A DNA stretch of 64,000 bases from Ruminococcus sp. (GCA_021770655.1 JAETQO010000016.1:1-64000), one strand, 5' to 3'. Counted from the first letter of the stretch, positions 24,426-32,188 are shown. Made by a program: numbers and translations. Notes: a model not told the origin generated them from the letters alone.

Positions 24426-24866
24426 ATGAAATTACTGATAAAAAAGCTTAACGAAAAGGCGGCTGTGCCGCAGAGACAGACCGAGTACAGCGCAGGCTAC
24501 GATCTCTGCGCCTGTGCGGAAGAACCTGTGGTAATAAAGGCGGGAACTACCGAGAAGATACACACCGGTATTTCCGTTGAAGTTCAGGGCGAGAAGAAAT
24601 GCGTTTTGCTTATTTATGCAAGAAGTTCGCTTGCCGCAAAATTCGGTATCGCTCCCGCAAACTGCGTGGGCGTGGTGGACTGGGACTACAGAGGAGAGAT
24701 AATCTGCGCTCTGCATAACAGCTCCGACAAGGATTTTACGATAAATCACGGCGACAGAATAGCACAGCTTGTGATAACTCCCGTATTTACGCCTGAAACA
24801 GAGGTGGTTTCCGAGCTTTCGGATACCGAGAGAGGCGAGGGAGGCTTCGGTTCAACGGGAAAATAA
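24426..24866 (+). CDS. dut: dUTP diphosphatase
   Basis: A 146-residue trimeric dUTPase that hydrolyses dUTP to dUMP and pyrophosphate, keeping uracil out of DNA and supplying dTMP synthesis. All five motifs are visible: AGYDLCA (1), ARSSLA (2), NCVGVVDWDYRGEI (3, with the catalytic Asp), GDRIAQLV (4) and the C-terminal arm RGEGGFGSTG (5). Its length is typical. It starts directly after the stop codon of the U32 gene, with AGAGGAG upstream, so it is co-transcribed. Confidence 0.95.
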   Translation: MKLLIKKLNEKAAVPQRQTEYSAGYDLCACAEEPVVIKAGTTEKIHTGISVEVQGEKKCVLLIYARSSLAAKFGIAPANCVGVVDWDYRGEIICALHNSSDKDFTINHGDRIAQLVITPVFTPETEVVSELSDTERGEGGFGSTGK

Positions 24867-24882
24867 AGGAGAATTTCCATAT

Positions 24883-26034
24883 ATGAAAATATACAACGTA
24901 AGAATCATGACCATGAACGAGGAAAGAGAGATCATTCCGAAAGGCTGGGTTGAGGTCGGTAACGGCAAGATCGCCGCTGTGAAAAGCGGTGCGCCTGAGA
25001 AAATATGCGCAGGAGACATCGACGGGCAGGGTAAGACCCTTTATCCGGGCTTTATCGACGCCCATACGCACTTGGGGCTTTCCTCCAGCGGAGTGGGAAT
25101 GGAGGGCGAGGACTTCAACGAGGAATCCGAGCCGTGTACTCCTCATATAAGAATAGTGGACGGGATAAATCCTATCGACTATTCCTTTGAGCAGGCGAGA
25201 AAAGCAGGCGTTACCTGCTGTCTTGTTTCTCCCGGTTCGGCAAATCCCGTGGCGGGAAACATCGCCGCTATAAAGACCTACGGTAAAAGGGTAGATAAAA
25301 TGCTGTTAGCGACGGTGGGAATGAAATTTTCCATGGGCGAAAATCCAAAGCTTACATATACCGATAAGGAGGACGCGCCTTATACGAGAATGGCGATAGC
25401 CGGAATAATAAGAGAGGCGCTTACCAAGGCGCAAAGGTACGGCGAAAGCATTGACAAGGCAATGGAAAACGACGAGGATATGCCGGAATACGATATGAAG
25501 TCGGAGGCGTTGCTCCCGGTGCTCAGGGGAGAGCTTAAGGCTTATTTTCATTGTCACAGAGCGGACGATATTTTCACCGCTATAAGGATAGCGAATGAAT
25601 TTGAGCTTGATTATGTGCTTGTTCACTGTACCGACGGACATATTATCGCCGACGAGCTTGAACAGGAAAAAGCCGACTGTATAATCGGTCCGATAATATG
25701 CGACCGATGCAAGCCGGAGCTTGCTAACCTTACTCCCGAAAATGCGGGAATACTTGCGGCGCATAACTTAAACGTGGCTATATGCACAGACCATTCGGAA
25801 GTGCCGATAGAGTATCTGCCGCTTTCTGCCGGGATAGCGGTAAAAAACGGTCTGCCCTTTGAACAGGCGATAGAGTCGATAACCTGCACTGCGGCGAAGA
25901 TCGCCGGCATAGACAACAGGGTGGGAGCAATAAAAGAGGGGCTTGACGCGGATATGGTCCTGTTCGGAGACAATCCGCTGGAAGTGATGTCAAAGCCTGC
26001 TATGGTAATGTGCGGCGGAATTGTTGTGCGATAA
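24883..26034 (+). CDS. Metal-dependent amidohydrolase (imidazolonepropionase-like)
   Basis: A 383-residue member of the amidohydrolase superfamily. The first metal motif is PGFIDAHTHLGL. Further ligand candidates lie in KAYFHCHRADD and VHCTDGH, and the conserved C-terminal aspartate is in CTDHSE. The beta-sandwich half-domain is formed by residues 1-55 and the C-terminal KEGLDADMVLFGDNP, as in imidazolonepropionase and dipeptidase-like relatives. It acts in the cytoplasm on an unknown cyclic amide or related substrate. The start is preceded by AAGGAGAA. It lies 16 bp after dut and ends the operon. No histidine-degradation genes are nearby, so a true HutI role is unlikely. Confidence 0.85.
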   Translation: MKIYNVRIMTMNEEREIIPKGWVEVGNGKIAAVKSGAPEKICAGDIDGQGKTLYPGFIDAHTHLGLSSSGVGMEGEDFNEESEPCTPHIRIVDGINPIDYSFEQARKAGVTCCLVSPGSANPVAGNIAAIKTYGKRVDKMLLATVGMKFSMGENPKLTYTDKEDAPYTRMAIAGIIREALTKAQRYGESIDKAMENDEDMPEYDMKSEALLPVLRGELKAYFHCHRADDIFTAIRIANEFELDYVLVHCTDGHIIADELEQEKADCIIGPIICDRCKPELANLTPENAGILAAHNLNVAICTDHSEVPIEYLPLSAGIAVKNGLPFEQAIESITCTAAKIAGIDNRVGAIKEGLDADMVLFGDNPLEVMSKPAMVMCGGIVVR

Positions 26035-26231
26035 CAAGGTCTTTGATGTAAAATCCGATATAAGGCGGAAATAAATCACGAGGAGATTGAAAACAGCATA
26101 AATTTATTGTTTTTTCTCTCTGTATAGTGGATAAAAGACGGTCCGGATTTTTGTATTTCGTGCCAAAAATGCTGTTTGACTTAAAATTTTTAATTTCAAT
26201 ATTATTTTCCGTGAGCAGGTCAAAAAGCCTA
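26035..26231. other. Intergenic sequence before the ktrB promoter
   Basis: Part of a 362-bp gap to ktrB. No gene, convincing terminator or repeat was seen in this part. Confidence 0.45.
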
Positions 26232-26260
26232 TTGACTTTGCGGTCTTGTTGTGCTATATT
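26232..26260 (+). promoter_or_regulatory. Promoter of the potassium-transport genes
   Basis: TTGACT (26232-26237), a 17-nt spacer and TATATT (26255-26260) preceded by TGC. It is followed by a leader of about 130 nt in which AACCAAT (from 26275) can pair with ATTGGTT near 26331. Confidence 0.75.
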
Positions 26261-26396
26261 TACCATTATAGCAAACCAATGAAGTATCGCCTCACGATCT
26301 GAAAATTCAAGTCACATACCGTGCTGTTTTATTGGTTATAAGCTGTGCGGACAAAAGTCCCGTCAATAAAAGACAAAAGGAAGAGAGCCGGCATAT

Positions 26397-27770
26397 ATGA
26401 AAGAAAAAATAGAACGGCAGCTTGAAGAGCTTGCCGATAAAATAAGGAAAATGGCGCTTACGCGTTTTCTGATAATGGGTTACGTCATAGTTATTCTTGT
26501 GGGGACCCTTCTTCTCGCTCTGCCTATTGCAGGCAGGAACGGCGCGGCGGATCTGAACGAGGCGCTGTTTACGGCGACCTCCGCCACCTGCGTGACGGGT
26601 CTTGTACTTTCCGATGTTTATACTCAGTGGTCTTTGTTCGGTCAAATCGTTATACTTATGCTTATCCAGATAGGCGGAGTCGGTTTTATGACCATTGCTA
26701 TATTTGCGCTGTCCTTTACAAAGCATAGGATAGGACTTAAACAGCGGTTTACTATGCAGGAATCGGTAGGCGCTCATCAAGTGGGCGGAATAGTAAGAAT
26801 GACAAAATTCCTTTTGCTTGCGTCTGTCGGGATAGAGCTGGCAGGAGCGTTCGTGCTGTGTTTCAGGTTCTGTCCTAAGCTGGGATTTTTCAGGGGAGTT
26901 TATTTTTCCGTTTTCCATGCGGTGTCCGCATTCTGCAATGCGGGGATCGATCTTATGGGATACTTTGAGCCGGGCTCGTCGGTTATGACCGTAAAAAGCG
27001 ACGTTGTGATAAACTTAGTGTTTATGATACTTATAATAGTCGGCGGATTAGGCTTTCTGGTGTGGCACGATATGCTTGAAAACAAGTGGCGTTTCAAATA
27101 TTATAAACTGCAAACGAAGATTGTTATTGTTACATCTCTTTCTCTGCTGATATTCGGAGCGGTATCCTTATTTATTTTTGAGTACAGCGCGCCTTGCTTT
27201 GACGGACTTTCCGTTCCCGAAAAAATACTTGCGTCGTTTTTCCAATCTACTTCAGCAAGGACCGCAGGCTTTGCTTCGGTAGATCTTTCACAGATGAACG
27301 AGGCAGGACAGTTCGTGATGATCTTCCTGATGTTTATCGGCGGTTCGTCCGGTTCTACGGCAGGAGGTATCAAGACCACGACCTTTGCTGTGCTGATCAT
27401 CAGTATTTACAGCGTATTCAGGAGAAGAAAAACGCTGGAGTGCTTTCGCAGAAGACTGGACGAAGAGGTCGTTCACAACGCCTGCTGTATACTTATGCTT
27501 TATCTTATGCTGGCAGGAGCGGCGGCTGTTATCATAAGCTTTGTTGAGGGCGTTTCTATGATGGCGGCGCTGTTTGAATGCGTTTCCGCAATTGCAACGG
27601 TGGGCTTGTCGCTGGGTCTTACTTCCTCATTGGGAATAGTTTCTCAGCTTATAATAGTTTTTCTTATGTTTGTGGGAAGGATCGGCGGACTTACCGTACT
27701 TCTGGCGCTCAGCGGCGGAGCGTCGAGCAATTCGTCGCAGTATCCGTGCGAGAGAATAACAGTAGGATAA
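26397..27770 (+). CDS. ktrB: Potassium uptake protein, TrkH/KtrB family
   Basis: A 457-residue membrane subunit of a Ktr/Trk potassium channel-transporter. The four M1-P-M2 repeats are visible through selectivity-filter-like stretches: SATCVTGL (about residue 62), AFCNAGIDLMG (about 180), STSARTAGFASVDL (about 287) and the last repeat around IATVGLSLG. The gating loop GSSGSTAGGIKTTT lies near 320. A short amphipathic N-terminus precedes the first helix. The RBS AGGAAGAG lies about 10 nt before the ATG. The regulatory partner ktrA follows 69 bp downstream. It has its own promoter and a possibly structured leader. Confidence 0.92.
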   Translation: MKEKIERQLEELADKIRKMALTRFLIMGYVIVILVGTLLLALPIAGRNGAADLNEALFTATSATCVTGLVLSDVYTQWSLFGQIVILMLIQIGGVGFMTIAIFALSFTKHRIGLKQRFTMQESVGAHQVGGIVRMTKFLLLASVGIELAGAFVLCFRFCPKLGFFRGVYFSVFHAVSAFCNAGIDLMGYFEPGSSVMTVKSDVVINLVFMILIIVGGLGFLVWHDMLENKWRFKYYKLQTKIVIVTSLSLLIFGAVSLFIFEYSAPCFDGLSVPEKILASFFQSTSARTAGFASVDLSQMNEAGQFVMIFLMFIGGSSGSTAGGIKTTTFAVLIISIYSVFRRRKTLECFRRRLDEEVVHNACCILMLYLMLAGAAAVIISFVEGVSMMAALFECVSAIATVGLSLGLTSSLGIVSQLIIVFLMFVGRIGGLTVLLALSGGASSNSSQYPCERITVG

Positions 27771-27839
27771 AGGCAACGCAGCAGGGCTGTCGCCTGAAAT
27801 ATTGAAGTGTGAATGACACAGAGAAAGAGGTAAAATGAT

Positions 27840-28484
27840 ATGAGGTCGTTTCTTGTAATAGGACTGGGACGTTTCGGAAAGCATATGGTAAAAAAGCTTT
27901 CGGAACAGAATAATGAGGTTCTGGCGGTTGACATCAGGGAGGAGCGGGTCAACGCCTGTATGCATATGTGCACGGACGCTCAGATAGGCGACTGCACCGA
28001 TCCGGATTTCATTGCGTCGCTGGGCGTAGGAAATTTCGACGTTGTTATCGTGGCGATAGGCGATAATTTTCAGGCATCGCTGGAGGCGACCGCATTGGTA
28101 AAGGAAATGGGTGCAAAATTTGTTTTTGCCAGAGCGAACAGAGATATTCACAAAAAATTCCTTCTTCACAACGGTGCGGACGAAGTAGTATATCCGGAGC
28201 GTGAAACCGCAGAGCGTTTTGCCGTAAGATTCGGCACTAAGAATATTCTGGACTATTTCAGGCTTTCGGACGATTATTCAATTTACGAGGTGGAAACACC
28301 GAAATCGTGGATAGGAAAAACCATACTTGAGCAGAACGTAAGGCAGAAATATAATCTGTCGATCCTCGCTGTAAAGAAGAACGGGCATTTCAGCAACATA
28401 CCGGGACCCGATCATCTGTTATCCGCAAACGAGACGCTGCTTGTTCTCGGAAGTAAAGACAGCATAAAAGAGATAATGAGATAA
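27840..28484 (+). CDS. ktrA: Potassium uptake regulatory subunit, TrkA/KtrA family
   Basis: A 214-residue cytoplasmic RCK protein that gates the KtrB channel in response to nucleotides. The N-terminal RCK domain has the Rossmann motif FLVIGLGRFGKHM, an acidic residue at the end of strand 2 (AVDIREE), and GDCTDP. The C-terminal RCK_C domain (about 135-214) includes IGKTILEQNVRQKYNLSILA and is the usual c-di-AMP-binding module in this family. AGAGGT precedes the ATG. It ends about 120 bp before a terminator. Confidence 0.93.
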   Translation: MRSFLVIGLGRFGKHMVKKLSEQNNEVLAVDIREERVNACMHMCTDAQIGDCTDPDFIASLGVGNFDVVIVAIGDNFQASLEATALVKEMGAKFVFARANRDIHKKFLLHNGADEVVYPERETAERFAVRFGTKNILDYFRLSDDYSIYEVETPKSWIGKTILEQNVRQKYNLSILAVKKNGHFSNIPGPDHLLSANETLLVLGSKDSIKEIMR

Positions 28485-28518
28485 AGGAGATTCAGGCGGG
28501 AAGAGCTTTTTCTACCTT

Positions 28519-28560
28519 TCGCACAAAGATGTTCTTATCTGTACGGGAAGATTTGTGCGT
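28519..28560 (+). promoter_or_regulatory. Stable hairpin after ktrA
   Basis: Perfect arms CGCACAAAGA / (GA)TTTGTGCG enclose about 22 nt. It has no T-run. It lies between ktrA and the terminator at 28602-28640, so it could be a 3'-end structure or part of a leader RNA for the following gene. Confidence 0.45.
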
Positions 28561-28601
28561 AATGAGATCCGTTAAAAAATAAGATATTTTCACAGAAGAT
28601 T

Positions 28602-28642
28602 TTCGTTTCCGTATTGCATAATGCGGAGGCGAATTTTTTTGT
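28602..28642 (+). terminator. Terminator between ktrA and the ECF S-component gene
   Basis: TTCGTTTCCGTATT / AATGCGGAGGCGAA arms followed by seven T residues. Confidence 0.85.
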
Positions 28643-28694
28643 TCGTTTGTGGGAAATGAACAAAAGACTGCGGAAGGGCGAAGAAAAATCTGAG

Positions 28695-28722
28695 TTTGCA
28701 AAAAGTACACCGGGAGTATAAA
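28695..28722 (+). promoter_or_regulatory. Possible promoter of the ECF S-component gene
   Basis: TTTGCA (28695-28700), a 16-nt spacer and TATAAA (28717-28722). Both boxes are imperfect. Confidence 0.45.
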
Positions 28723-28772
28723 ATAGAATCATGAGGTTGACCTATAGAAAAATTACATCGGAGGAAAATACA

Positions 28773-29330
28773 ATGAATAATACAATAACCGCAAAAACAA
28801 GCGAATCGTCAAAACATATCAGACTTATGTGCATAACGGGTCTGTTTGCGGCGCTGATATATGTGATGACGGCTTATCTGCGTATCCCTACAGGAGCAGG
28901 CTATACACACGCCGGCGACGGACTGATATATCTGGCGGCTTGTATGTTGCCAACGCCGTATGCTGTTGCGGCGGGAGCTATAGGCGGAGCGCTTGCGGAC
29001 GGACTTACAGGCTTTGCGGTATGGATGCCTGCAACTATTGTGATAAAAGCTGTAACGGCTTTGTTTTTTACAAGGAAGACGGATAAAATGATTTGCCCGA
29101 GAAATCTTTTGGGAATAATCCCCTCTTTGATACTCTGCGTGGTGGGCTACAGTCTTTACGAAGGCGTTGTGATGTCAGGCGGATTCAGCAAGACTGCGAT
29201 CGTTGCCGCTTTCGGACAGACTCCTGCGTACTGTATACAGGTTCTTGCCAGCTCGGTACTGTTCGTACTTCTTGGCGTCGCCCTTGACAAAGCTAATTTA
29301 AAAAAACGCTTTTCACATATATTCGGATAA
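28773..29330 (+). CDS. ECF transporter S component (TIGR04002-like family)
   Basis: A 185-residue integral membrane protein with five or six hydrophobic segments. It resembles the substrate-binding S components of energy-coupling-factor vitamin transporters, in particular the TIGR04002-type group with the motif YTHAGDGLIYLAACMLP and GAIGGALADGL. It would work with shared EcfA/EcfT proteins encoded elsewhere. The start at ATG 28773 has CGGAGGA 8-9 nt upstream; an in-frame ATG 14 codons earlier lies ahead of that site. The gene is single, bounded by terminators on both sides. The vitamin or precursor carried is unknown, and no known vitamin riboswitch is recognisable upstream. Confidence 0.8.
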   Translation: MNNTITAKTSESSKHIRLMCITGLFAALIYVMTAYLRIPTGAGYTHAGDGLIYLAACMLPTPYAVAAGAIGGALADGLTGFAVWMPATIVIKAVTALFFTRKTDKMICPRNLLGIIPSLILCVVGYSLYEGVVMSGGFSKTAIVAAFGQTPAYCIQVLASSVLFVLLGVALDKANLKKRFSHIFG

Positions 29331-29335
29331 ATAAT

Positions 29336-29372
29336 AAAATCCCCGATTTTTTCTGAAAATCGGGGATTTTTG
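29336..29372. terminator. Bidirectional terminator
   Basis: A 12-bp stem AAAATCCCCGAT / ATCGGGGATTTT between the convergent ECF S-component and Rrf2 genes, with T-runs on both strands. Confidence 0.9.
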
Positions 29373-29416
29373 TAACAAAAACGCGGCATTGTTATCGGCG
29401 GATACTGCTTGATAAG

Positions 29417-29851
29417 TCAAATAACATAATCGTCGGAGCGGGCTTTTTCTTCGTCTGCAAGATCGGCGAGAGTTATCCCGTCCACTACATCGTTGACCGC
29501 CGCATATATCTTTTTCCAGACCGACAGGGTCGTACAGATATCCTGTCGGGGACAGGTGTTTTCGTCGCCCTCAAGACAAGCCACCGGCGCAAGACTGCCT
29601 TCGGTTAGCCTTAAGATCATTCCTACTGTGTATTCCGACGGAGACTTGGCAAGCATATAACCGCCGCCTGCGCCTCGTACGCTCTTTACAAAGCCCGCCC
29701 TGCCGAGTATGGAAATGATCTGCTCCAGATATTTGTCGCTTATATGCTGTCTTTCCGCAATAGCTTTGATAGGGATATAGCCGCTCTGCTCATGAAGTGC
29801 AAGATCCAGCATTAGCCTTAACGCATATCTTCCTTTGGTAGATATTTTCAT
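29417..29851 (-). CDS. Rrf2-family transcriptional regulator, probably Fe-S containing
   Basis: A 144-residue winged-helix regulator. The N-terminal DNA-binding domain is KISTKGRYALRLMLDLA followed by the helix-turn-helix (AERQHISDKYLEQIIS) and wing (RGAGGGYML). Three cysteines at C-x7-C-x5-C (residues about 92-106, ACLEGDENTCPRQDIC) resemble the cluster ligands of IscR/RsrR-type members. Iron-sulfur or redox sensing is therefore likely, whereas CymR-type members lack them. AAAGGATG lies before the start. The gene is alone; no isc or suf genes are adjacent. An inverted repeat over its transcription start suggests autoregulation. Its target genes are not identifiable here. Confidence 0.9.
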   Translation of the reverse strand: MKISTKGRYALRLMLDLALHEQSGYIPIKAIAERQHISDKYLEQIISILGRAGFVKSVRGAGGGYMLAKSPSEYTVGMILRLTEGSLAPVACLEGDENTCPRQDICTTLSVWKKIYAAVNDVVDGITLADLADEEKARSDDYVI

Positions 29852-29882
29852 ATCGTCACATCCTTTCCTAATTCCTACGGGA

Positions 29883-29925
29883 AATCTATGATTTAGATTA
29901 TATTATATTTTTGTGCTTTTGTCAA
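29883..29925 (-). promoter_or_regulatory. Promoter and candidate operator of the Rrf2 gene
   Basis: Minus-strand TTGACA (29920-29925), a 17-nt spacer and TATAAT (29897-29902). An inverted repeat AATCTA (29883-29888) / TAGATT (29894-29899) covers the -10 end and start point, where an autorepressor would bind. Confidence 0.7.
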
Positions 29926-29961
29926 GGGTCGGAAATAAGAGCACACGGAAATCAATTTTCA

Positions 29962-30080
29962 CAGATAGAGCTTGTTTTTGTATATCTTTCCAAACCTACG
30001 GCGGGGAAGATATACGGATAATTATTGTAATTTAAACATAATACCGTCTTTCCCCGATTTGATATTTTGAAAATCGAATA
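29962..30080 (-). repeat. Intergenic repeat family R1, copy 2
   Basis: The reverse complement matches 9664-9780 along its length: TTTTCAAAATAT, TATTATGTTTAAATTACAAT, TATCTTCCCCGCCGTA. One arm of its palindrome has diverged (TTTGGAAAGATATAC). Confidence 0.8.
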
Positions 30081-30106
30081 ATTTACCAAGCTAAAATTGT
30101 ATATTT

Positions 30107-30199
30107 AAGGATGCACTGATTAAAGCGAAGCGTATCAAATTCAGCCGCGTGAGTTTCATTGTTTGAACGGGGCGAATTTGATTTAATCAGTGCTTCCTT
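30107..30199 (+). repeat. 93-bp inverted-repeat element (family R3)
   Basis: Ends AAGGATGCACTGATTAAA (30107-30124) and TTTAATCAGTGCTTCCTT (30182-30199) are inverted repeats with one mismatch. An inner CAAATT / GAATTTG pairing is also present. A solo copy of the left end follows immediately at 30201-30224. The stop codon of the phosphoribosyltransferase-like gene lies inside the right end. Confidence 0.8.
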
Positions 30200-30830
30200 G
30201 GGATGCACTGATTAAAGCGAAGCTGTTGATAAGGGCGTCAACCTTTTGTCCGTTCTTGCACAGCGGACACTCACCCGGCATATAGTTTTCATAGTCCGGC
30301 AGATCCTTATCGGTGAAGAGCGAATGTATCTCAATACCGCCCTGCTCTTTGATAGCGGAAAATATTGCGGCTATTCCCACAAGCTTGCCGTTGTAATACT
30401 GCAAGCAATCGATTGCTCTGTTTATGCTCTTTCCTGTGGACGCAGATGAAATAAGCAGAAGAACCTGCTTGCCCCATATCTTTTTCTGAGTATCGTCTCT
30501 GAAGATCATCTGATTTACGGCGTTAAGCTCAGGCGTGAGAATGTTTATGTCCGTTGCGTTGTTTATTCCGCCCTGAGAAAGACTTTCGGCAAGAAACGAG
30601 CCGAGGATCTCCGTGCCCTCAAGACAGATTATGGTGTCAACGGGAGTGGAAACATACGTCGCCGCCAATTCCTTTGCGGCCTCTTTTGACATTTTCAGGC
30701 TGGTTTTAATGGACGTCATAGCCACATAGTGGTTAACGTGCGAATGGTTTGTTGCATAGTGACCGGGAATAACGCCGATCTGGATCTTACTGTTTCTTCC
30801 CGACTGGATTATCTGCATACGTTCTTCCAA
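30183..30830 (-). CDS. Orotate phosphoribosyltransferase-like protein (PRT family)
   Basis: A 215-residue type I phosphoribosyltransferase-like protein. The PRPP loop is degenerate: VLLISSASTGKSI replaces the usual D-D-x-x-T-T-G-G/T pattern, so catalytic activity is uncertain. The C-terminal zinc-like pair CPLCKNGQKVD is also present. The start is TTG 30830, with TAAGGAGG 8 nt upstream; the next ATG is 20 nt from that site. The last 13 residues (SFALISASQGSTD) and the stop codon are encoded by R3 repeat sequence, so the native C-terminus was probably altered. It could be a purine- or pyrimidine-salvage enzyme or a regulatory paralogue. The gene is alone. Confidence 0.7.
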   Translation of the reverse strand: MEERMQIIQSGRNSKIQIGVIPGHYATNHSHVNHYVAMTSIKTSLKMSKEAAKELAATYVSTPVDTIICLEGTEILGSFLAESLSQGGINNATDINILTPELNAVNQMIFRDDTQKKIWGKQVLLLISSASTGKSINRAIDCLQYYNGKLVGIAAIFSAIKEQGGIEIHSLFTDKDLPDYENYMPGECPLCKNGQKVDALINSFALISASQGSTD

Positions 30831-31090
30831 TTTGAAGTCCTCCTTACAAGCAAAGTATGAATAATATTTTACTATTGGTTATTATATCATATTTTTCTCT
30901 TGATTGCAATATCATTTTTAATGATTTTATACATAAATTTTTGTGACAATGTACAATTATGCTGTAAGATTTTTTTCAAATGCCGCAGAATTTTTTGTTT
31001 TCTGCCTCGTCGTCTGTCTTCGACATACTTTGCGGGGGCTATTGTATATAATGACTTGATAAGGGCTGTGTATTTTGTACAAAATACAGC

Positions 31091-31119
31091 TTGTCAAATC
31101 TGTGATAATTGTGTATAAT
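31091..31119 (+). promoter_or_regulatory. Promoter of the anchored secreted protein gene
   Basis: TTGTCA (31091-31096), a 17-nt spacer and TATAAT (31114-31119). The start of the coding region is 40 nt downstream. Confidence 0.8.
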
Positions 31120-31159
31120 AAGGTTTGACAAACTATCATTTGCGGAGGAAATTATTACT

Positions 31160-31981
31160 ATGAAAATCAGGAAACTTGCGGCGGCGTTGAGCGCGCTGGC
31201 TGTCGCGGCGGGAACGGTGTTTCCCTGTGCGGCTGAGGGCGATTACGGACAGGGCGGAATTGTATGGATGATAAAGGATCAGTGGGATCATCGGAATAAC
31301 GTGGGAGCAGATCCGAAGGACGAACTTGAGGCGCAGACTCTGTTTTGTAAGCATACCGATGTGAATATCACGGGAAACGGACAGTATGAGGTAAGCTTTG
31401 AGGGCTATGTCGTTCCGGAGGAGGATATAGACTTTGTCGAGGTCGGAATGCTGGGGCTTGATCTGTCAATAGATTTCGATACATATTCCGACTGTACTGT
31501 TACGCTGGACGAGGCGGTTATCGACGGTACGACCTATACTTTCAACACTCAGCCGGAGCTTGAGGATAACGGCAGCAATAAGGTTATGAAATTGAAAAAC
31601 GCCTACGGCAAAAACGCCGATACCACTCCGGAAATGGACGCAAAGCCGTGGAGAGATACAACTCCTATAACGATAAAGTTCACTGTGGCAGGGCTTGACA
31701 GCGATAAGGCAGAGGATAATCCCGACGAGCAGATCGTGAACGAATACGGATCTGCTCCTGCGGAGGCGGACAGCTCTGCGGCTCAGGCAGAGGAAAGCGC
31801 TGCCGCCGACTCGACTGTCGGAGAAGAGATTTCGGAGAACGAAACGCAGAAAGATTCCTCTCAGGCTGAGAAGAACGAGAACAAGGACGACGGAATACAC
31901 TGGACGCTGTTCGCCTGTATGGGCGGAGGAGCGGTCGTGGTAATTATAGTGATCGCGCTTATCGCCAAGAAAAAAACATGA
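31160..31981 (+). CDS. Secreted protein with C-terminal membrane anchor, function unknown
   Basis: A 273-residue exported protein. A signal peptide (about 1-24, ending CAAEG) is followed by a beta-rich domain (about 27-190), with VNITGNGQYEVSFEGYVV and WRDTTPITIKFTVAG suggesting a carbohydrate-binding-like sandwich. A Ser/Ala/Glu-rich linker (about 200-245) and a terminal helix CMGGGAVVVIIVIALIAKKK complete it. The layout is that of a surface domain displayed on a flexible stalk and held by one C-terminal helix. GGAGG lies 11 nt before ATG 31160, and the transcription start lies after the earlier in-frame ATG at 31109. No family is recognised. It is monocistronic, with a promoter and terminator. 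Confidence 0.75.
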   Translation: MKIRKLAAALSALAVAAGTVFPCAAEGDYGQGGIVWMIKDQWDHRNNVGADPKDELEAQTLFCKHTDVNITGNGQYEVSFEGYVVPEEDIDFVEVGMLGLDLSIDFDTYSDCTVTLDEAVIDGTTYTFNTQPELEDNGSNKVMKLKNAYGKNADTTPEMDAKPWRDTTPITIKFTVAGLDSDKAEDNPDEQIVNEYGSAPAEADSSAAQAEESAAADSTVGEEISENETQKDSSQAEKNENKDDGIHWTLFACMGGGAVVVIIVIALIAKKKT

Positions 31982-31991
31982 TATGAAAACA

Positions 31992-32033
31992 GGACGGCTG
32001 TTCACGGAGGGTTGCACAGCCGTCGGCTTTTTC
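31992..32033 (+). terminator. Terminator after the anchored secreted protein gene
   Basis: ACGGCTGT / ACAGCCGT arms followed by CGGCTTTTT. Confidence 0.75.
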
Positions 32034-32065
32034 AGGTCGGTATCGTCTTGATAAAAACGGCACAT

Positions 32066-32147
32066 ATTTTTTGCCTTTCCCCGCCGCAGGTCTGGGAAGA
32101 TACACAAGAACAAGCTCTGCCTGTGAAAATTGATTTCTGCGGACAAG
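32066..32147 (+). repeat. Degenerate copy of repeat family R1
   Basis: Contains CCTTTCCCCGCCGCAGG and GGGAAGATACACAAGAACAAGC, then CTGTGAAAATTGATTTC. The last part matches the flank of copy 2 (29947-29968, read on the minus strand). Confidence 0.65.
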
Positions 32148-32148
32148 G

Positions 32149-32188
32149 CTTTTCAAGACTTGAAAAGTAAAAAAAAATTTGGTATAAT
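32149..32188 (+). promoter_or_regulatory. Chemotaxis operon promoter with palindrome over the -35 element
   Basis: TTGAAA (32160-32165), a 17-nt spacer and TATAAT (32183-32188). A perfect 9-1-9 inverted repeat CTTTTCAAG-A-CTTGAAAAG (32149-32167) covers the -35, where a bound repressor would block RNA polymerase. Confidence 0.8.

Noticed and set aside
26000-26266. Minus-strand 88-codon frame between the amidohydrolase gene and ktrB
   Set aside because: No convincing ribosome binding site or family; it overlaps the amidohydrolase 3' end and the ktrB promoter.
27771-27803. Short AAGGCAACG...GTCGCCT hairpin after ktrB as a further copy of the TTAAGG element
   Set aside because: Only the first nine bases match and the CACCGCAC core is missing; a chance hairpin between ktrB and ktrA is more likely.
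28485-28772. Known vitamin riboswitch (TPP, FMN, cobalamin) before the ECF S-component gene
   Set aside because: None of the conserved core sequences of these riboswitches can be found.
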